A stretch of 64,000 nucleotides of DNA from Solwaraspora sp. WMMA2065. GTDB taxonomy: Bacteria; Actinomycetota; Actinomycetes; Mycobacteriales; Micromonosporaceae. The translations under genes were made by a program, and so were the position numbers. Positions 60,350 to 64,000 of the stretch are shown one piece after another (within the stretch, counting starts at the first letter, position 1; the number at the start of each line of letters is the position of its first letter). A model generated the notes under the pieces. That model was not told where the DNA came from. It saw nothing but the letters and a program-made list of their open reading frames with translations, and did no database searches. Where the stretch lies: contig NZ_CP128361.1 of assembly GCF_030345075.1 (NCBI RefSeq), positions 620,001 to 684,000 on the forward strand. Reading direction: 5' to 3'.

Positions 60350-60609
60350 GGGTTCAGGCGCACGATGAACCAGATCGCGTGCACGGCCCGGTCGCTGCGG
60401 CTCTCCAGCAGGTGCGGGCGGGACGAGTCGAACACCATGCTGTCCCCGGCGCCGAGCACGACCTCCTGGAAGCCGACCTGGCAAGGTCAGCTCACCCTCC
60501 ATGATGTAGGCGTGCTCGTGGCCGGTGTGCCGCTGGACCCGGCCGGACACACTGGACTTCGCCCCCGGTGGGTAGGCGACCGCGACGGGTTGCCGGCCCC
60601 AGTTCGAGG
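60350..60609 (-). pseudogene. Frameshifted cupin-domain fragment
   Basis: One frame gives WGRQPVAVAYPPGAKSS then HTGHEHAYIMEGELTL; at about 60482 the match continues in another frame as QVGFQEVVLGAGDSMVFDSSRPHLLESRSDRAVHAIWFIVRLNP. Together this is the C-terminal cupin of an XRE-cupin regulator. The HTH part is missing. Lies at the end of the glycosyltransferase gene on the other strand. Confidence 0.75.
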
Positions 60610-60662
60610 ACGGCGAGTTCATCGAGTCCCGTCGTCCCTGAGGGTTCGTGATCTGCTTCTGG

Positions 60663-60860
60663 CCACCACGCGTCAGGGGCGAAGGTGTGCCCGTATGCAT
60701 AGCCGACTACGTCGGTGCTGATCTCCACGACGATGGTGGAGAAGCCGGGCCGGGAGGACTCCTCTAGAGGTCTACGAGATGCGGGCGATAGTGAGGCAGG
60801 TCGGCTGGAGCGGACGGACGTGAACAGCGGCAGTGCCGTGGCAACGACCTGGCAGGCATC
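60663..60860 (-). pseudogene. Fragments of a GNAT-like and a TPR-like gene
   Basis: RPGFSTIVVEISTDVVGYAYGHTFAPDAWWPE (60752-60663) looks like the core of a GNAT acetyltransferase. DACQVVATALPLFTSVRSSR (60860-60801) looks like the last TPR of an XRE/TPR regulator, continuing in another frame as DLPHYRPHLVDL. Neither has a usable gene context. Low confidence in exact families. Confidence 0.4.
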
Positions 60861-60996
60861 AGTCTGGTTACCTTCGACCAGCAACAAGAGGCCGAGGCGG
60901 ACGCTGTAGTAGGCGCGGCTGCGCTGGGACTTGAATCATCCATCCACAGCGGATCGCATCGCACTGGCGGCCTGCTCGGGTCGGTGAGGGGGTGTC

Positions 60997-61438
60997 GTGT
61001 ACGGGAAGTGGTTTCAGCGTGCGGATGTGCCGGTGGATGTGGTGTATCCGGTGCCGGGTCGAGCGGCGGAGCCGCGTCGCCGCAGGTCCGGGAGGTGTAC
61101 GGGACGTTGCTGCTGCAGGCCGGGTTGGCCGCCGCCGGCTGCGGTGAAACCTGCAGCGTCGACGAGCTGATCGCACAGGTTGATGAGGTCACCAGGCAGA
61201 TCGGGGACGGCCCGAACTACCTGCAGGCGAGTTTCGGACCGGCCGCCGTCGACTTCAAAGCGGGGGGACGGTAGTTGGTCGAGGCGGACCGCGTCGTACC
61301 GGCTGAGATCCGCTGCCGGCCCTCCGCCCGTACCCTCGTGGCGGAGATTGCCCGGTGCGGGCCGGACACTGCCGGCGTTGCCCGGCTGGCGACGGCGACC
61401 GGGCTGACGACCGGCGCCTCACGACGAGGGAACCGCTA
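60997..61438 (+). pseudogene. Internally deleted cassette, copy 3
   Basis: VYGKWFQRADVPVDVVYPVPGR (small protein 1, from GTG 60997 after GAGGGGG) jumps directly, near 61075, to VYGTLLLQAGLAAAGCGETCSVDEL (the last third of the XRE/TPR regulator), interrupted by a TAG at 61274 and followed by LVEADRVVPAEIRCRPSARTLVAEIARCGPDTAGVARLA. Small protein 2 and the HTH are gone. The regulator's stop codon is lost (TCACGA for TCGTGA). Confidence 0.8.
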
Positions 61439-61481
61439 TGCCCCTTGAACCGGCGGGTTGAGGGTCATGGCGGTTCCCTCG
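61425..61481. repeat. 57-bp palindromic element, copy B (core inverted)
   Basis: CGAGGGAACCGC and GCGGTTCCCTCG arms enclose a core that on the minus strand reads CATGACCCTCAACCCGCC, the same as copy A on the plus strand. 43 of 57 positions agree when one copy is reversed. It also encodes the last 13 codons of the MOSC gene on the minus strand. Confidence 0.7.
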
Positions 61482-62083
61482 GTGGCGTCGGCCGCCGTGC
61501 CGAGTACGCGGATCTGGTCGCCGGGCCGGATGACGCCACCGACCACGACGCGGGCGTAGAGGCCACGCAGCCGGGCCTGGCGACCCTGCTCACTCCAGAC
61601 CAGCTTGTGCGCGTCCCGCCCGTAGCGGTTGGCGAACTTCGCACACCCGTTGTGCGGTTCGGCCGTCACCTCGATGACCGCCTCGTCGCCGACCGCCAGC
61701 CGGGTGCCGGCGGGCAGTGCGTCGGTGTGCAGGTCGAGATCGGCGAAGAGCTGGTCGCCGGCCAGCCCCCAGTGCTGCGGGTCGTCGCCGGCGACCAGCC
61801 GGACGAGCCGGGAGTTCATCACGGTGAGCTGCCGATCCGGGTGCGCCGACCCGTCACTGGTCTTCGAGCTGCCGCGCTGCGCCCAGCTGTCGCCCACCAG
61901 CCCGTCGGTGATGTCGAGCGTCCCTTCGGCCAGCAGCTCCCGCTCGTCGACGGCTGGCCGGCGGACCACGAGGTCCAACCTGCCGGAGCCGCGTGGGGAG
62001 CGGGCCACCTCCGTGAGCCCGGCGGTGAGCTCGGCGGCGGGCAGGTGACGGGGCGCCGTGGTGTGCGCCGTGGGCCGGTCCAT
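61436..62083 (-). CDS. MOSC-domain protein
   Basis: A 215-aa protein of the MOSC fold, related to the C-terminal domain of molybdenum-cofactor sulfurase. It shows EGTLDITDGLVGDSWAQRGS, LTVMNSRLVRLVAG, the conserved Cys in VTAEPHNGCAKFANRYGRDA and LRGLYARVVVGGVIRPGD. The tail EGTAMTLNPPVQGA is encoded by the 57-bp palindrome, so the element seems to have replaced the original 3' end. ATG 62083. Function: sulfur or Moco-related chemistry, unspecified. Confidence 0.88.
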   Translation of the reverse strand: MDRPTAHTTAPRHLPAAELTAGLTEVARSPRGSGRLDLVVRRPAVDERELLAEGTLDITDGLVGDSWAQRGSSKTSDGSAHPDRQLTVMNSRLVRLVAGDDPQHWGLAGDQLFADLDLHTDALPAGTRLAVGDEAVIEVTAEPHNGCAKFANRYGRDAHKLVWSEQGRQARLRGLYARVVVGGVIRPGDQIRVLGTAADATEGTAMTLNPPVQGA

Positions 62084-62321
62084 GCCCGTAGTGTGCCAGA
62101 GCTTTTTCGCGTCGTCGCCTGCTGTCTGGCCGACCGCGTTCCCGCCGACTGAAGCTTCGTGATCGGTTCTGTTTCTTTGTGACCACCTTGCGCCGCCGCG
62201 CAGGGCGGCCGGCTGCGGTTACTGGCACCACGATGCCAACCGGGACTACCTGAGGGCGCACCTGGCCCGTGCGGTGTGGTCGATTGTGATCGGACGCGAT
62301 CGAGTCTGTTCATTCCTGTTA
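62084..62321. other. Intergenic region with a possible gene scrap
   Basis: No complete gene. A short frame reads GCGYWHHDANRDYLRAHLARAVW near 62210-62280, with a protein-like composition but no start or recognisable family; it may be the end of a lost gene. Confidence 0.35.
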
Positions 62322-62350
62322 TTGACTGGTGTCTTTCGATCGATTTACTG
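62322..62350 (+). promoter_or_regulatory. Promoter with overlapping operator for the GH59-like gene
   Basis: TTGACT (62322-62327), 16-bp spacer, TTTACT (62344-62349). The operator CTTTCGATCGATTTACTG (62333-62350) overlaps the -10; its right half is identical to that at 19231-19239. The same regulator should control this gene and the uronate locus 40 kb away. Confidence 0.6.
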
Positions 62351-62406
62351 TCGCGAGACCAGCCGTGCATCGGACAGAAACATGCGGTCGGCAGAAGGAG
62401 ACATTC

Positions 62407-64000
62407 ATGGGACGTGGATCGGCCGTCGCAGCCCTGCTCGTGCTCGGGATGATCGCGCCAGCTCAACTGGTCGGTGGTACGTCTACCGCTGCGGCTGCAC
62501 CTGCGGCTGCGGCGACCGTCGACATCACCGTGGACGCGAGCCTCGTCGCGGCCGACAACGTCAACGGCCTGACCTTCAAGGGCTTCGGTGTGCTGAGCGC
62601 GAACAGCACCAGCGCCGTGCTGATGGACTACAAGGCCCAGCACCCCGAGACCTACGCGCGGCTGCTGCGGGTTCTCTTCGGGGGCGACCGACCCGTCATG
62701 AGCCACGTCAAGATCGAGATGGGCAACGACCGGAACAACTCGACCGGACCCGACCCGGCCACCATGCGCCGGGAGACCGAGCCGGCGAACGTGGCCCGGC
62801 ACCCGGGCTTCCAACTGGCCGCCGACGCCAGGAAGGTCAACCCCGACGTCAAGGTCAGCATCCTGCGGTGGAACGCGCCGGCGTGGGCGAACACCAACGA
62901 CAAGATCTACACCTGGTACAAGAACACCATCCTGGCGGCCTACCGCGAGTACGGCTTCATGGTCGACTACGTCAACCCCGGGGTGAACGAGCACACGGCC
63001 GATCTCACCTGGACCAAGCAGTACGCGAACCAGGTGCGCAGCGACACCACCGGCTACGTCAGCGACGATCCCGCACTGGCCGGCTTCCGTCCCGGCGAGG
63101 CGCAGCTCTACCACCAGATCCAGGTCGTCATCTCCGACGAGGTCGGCATCGGCAGCTTCGGCGGCGCGATGGTCGGCGACGCCGAGCTGCGCGACGCAGT
63201 CGCGGTGGCCGGCTACCACTACAACACGAACGACGACGGTCAGCAGAACTTCACCCGGCTTGCCGAGCAGTTCGACAAGGAAATCTGGAACAGCGAAGCG
63301 CAGGCCACCTTCAGCAACTCGTCCTTCCGACAGAACAACAACACGGCAGACCCGACCGTGCCGGGCACCGGCATCGGCGGCACGGGCAGCGCGCTGGAGA
63401 TGGCCAACACCATCGTCAAGGGCTTCGTGATGTCGCGGCGGACGCACTTCGTCTACCAACCCGCCATCGGCTCGTTCTTCGAAGGCGGTCAGTACTCCTT
63501 CAAGGAGCTCGTGTCCGCCCGCGACCCGTGGTCAGGGTGGATTCACTACGACGCGGGACTCGCCGTGCTGCAGCACTTCACCAGCTTCGCGCAGACCGGT
63601 TGGGAGAACGACTCCAACACCGCCGGGGTCTGGCGGGCTGTCCCGCAGGCCAGCGCCTCCACCGCCACCGGCACCAACCCGGTCGTCGGGCGCAACGGTC
63701 AGCCCAACTACCTCACCATGGCCGCGCCGGACCGGTCAAACTTCTCGACCGTGATCGTCAACGACTCCGAGTACGCACGGACCTATGAGATCACGCCGGT
63801 CGGCTTCGATCTAGGGGTCGACCCGAAACTCGCCGTCTGGCAGACCCGGGCTACCGGCGGCGGCGAGGCGTTCGACGCCAACTACAAGCGCCACGTCGCC
63901 GATGCGGTACCCGGCGTCACCGGCGGCTACCAGGTCAGCGTCGAACCATACTCCATCGTCACCGTCACCTCGCTCGACGTCACCGCAGATCCGGAGTGGG
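62407..64000 (+). CDS. Secreted GH59-like glycoside hydrolase, N-terminal part (runs off the window)
   Basis: At least 531 aa. A signal peptide (about 1-36, Ala-rich) is followed by FKGFGVLSANSTSAVLMDYKAQHPETYARLLRVLF, SHVKIEMGNDRNNS and RWNAPAWANTNDKIYTWYKNT. The acid/base Glu is probably in NPGVNEHTAD and the nucleophile in EIWNSEAQATFS, as in clan-A GH59 galactosidases (GALC-like) or related GH30 enzymes. AAGGAG precedes ATG. The C-terminus, possibly with carbohydrate-binding modules, lies beyond 64000. Co-regulation with the uronate locus is inferred from the promoter. Confidence 0.8.
   Translation, partial: MGRGSAVAALLVLGMIAPAQLVGGTSTAAAAPAAAATVDITVDASLVAADNVNGLTFKGFGVLSANSTSAVLMDYKAQHPETYARLLRVLFGGDRPVMSHVKIEMGNDRNNSTGPDPATMRRETEPANVARHPGFQLAADARKVNPDVKVSILRWNAPAWANTNDKIYTWYKNTILAAYREYGFMVDYVNPGVNEHTADLTWTKQYANQVRSDTTGYVSDDPALAGFRPGEAQLYHQIQVVISDEVGIGSFGGAMVGDAELRDAVAVAGYHYNTNDDGQQNFTRLAEQFDKEIWNSEAQATFSNSSFRQNNNTADPTVPGTGIGGTGSALEMANTIVKGFVMSRRTHFVYQPAIGSFFEGGQYSFKELVSARDPWSGWIHYDAGLAVLQHFTSFAQTGWENDSNTAGVWRAVPQASASTATGTNPVVGRNGQPNYLTMAAPDRSNFSTVIVNDSEYARTYEITPVGFDLGVDPKLAVWQTRATGGGEAFDANYKRHVADAVPGVTGGYQVSVEPYSIVTVTSLDVTADPEW

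Overview
The window is very GC-rich and reads as a filamentous actinomycete, most likely Micromonosporaceae. The support is an SsgB-like sporulation protein, many GTG starts, four-base stop/start overlaps, secreted hydrolases with CBM2 or discoidin modules, and sugar ABC transporters that carry no ATPase of their own. Assignment below family level is not possible from this sequence alone.

Layout. 1-18950 is mostly ordinary chromosome: pyruvate phosphate dikinase (cut by the window edge), a tandem universal stress protein, HAD phosphatase, DedA, Nudix, a secreted GH5 mannanase-like enzyme, a LolA-like lipoprotein divergent from a two-component system, a TPR/TM/FN3 protein, MarR/VOC pair, K+ channel, a short DUF4236-like gene, Rrf2 and AraC regulators, SsgB, a PGPGW membrane protein and tRNA-Val(CAC). 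19189-34290 is a uronate-polysaccharide locus that fits alginate: secreted PL7 lyase, LacI and IclR regulators, ABC importer, SDR, two heparinase II/III-type lyases, a DUF624 protein, a KDG-kinase-like PfkB protein, an MFS transporter and a separately promoted FAH-family hydrolase. Two of its promoters and the promoter of the GH59-like gene at 62407 share the 12-mer ATCGATTTACTG, close to the start site or overlapping the -10, so the three probably form one regulon.

34746-40320 is an accessory zone: a decayed HsdR end, two tandem XRE/TPR regulators and an intact three-gene cassette (56-aa protein, Cys-containing small protein, XRE/TPR protein) behind a strongly structured leader. The cassette recurs, decaying, at 54783-56404 and 60997-61438, and as a 3' scrap at 34999-35106. 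40323-51210 is a second glycan locus: TIM-barrel isomerase, heparinase II/III protein, DUF2264 protein, DeoR-LacI chimeric regulator, 2-hydroxyacid dehydrogenase, ABC importer and DUF624 protein. Its substrate is unknown.

51221-62083 mixes an IS4-type element inserted in a small gene, an XRE regulator, a broken cassette, toxin-antitoxin and ATPase remnants, a TetR/SDR pair with two matching operators, a MarR/glycosyltransferase pair, a run of pseudogenes and a MOSC protein. The window ends inside a secreted GH59-like enzyme.

The most unusual items are the cassette with its leader, the shared operator, the second glycan locus, and a 57-bp palindrome whose core is inverted between two otherwise equivalent positions.
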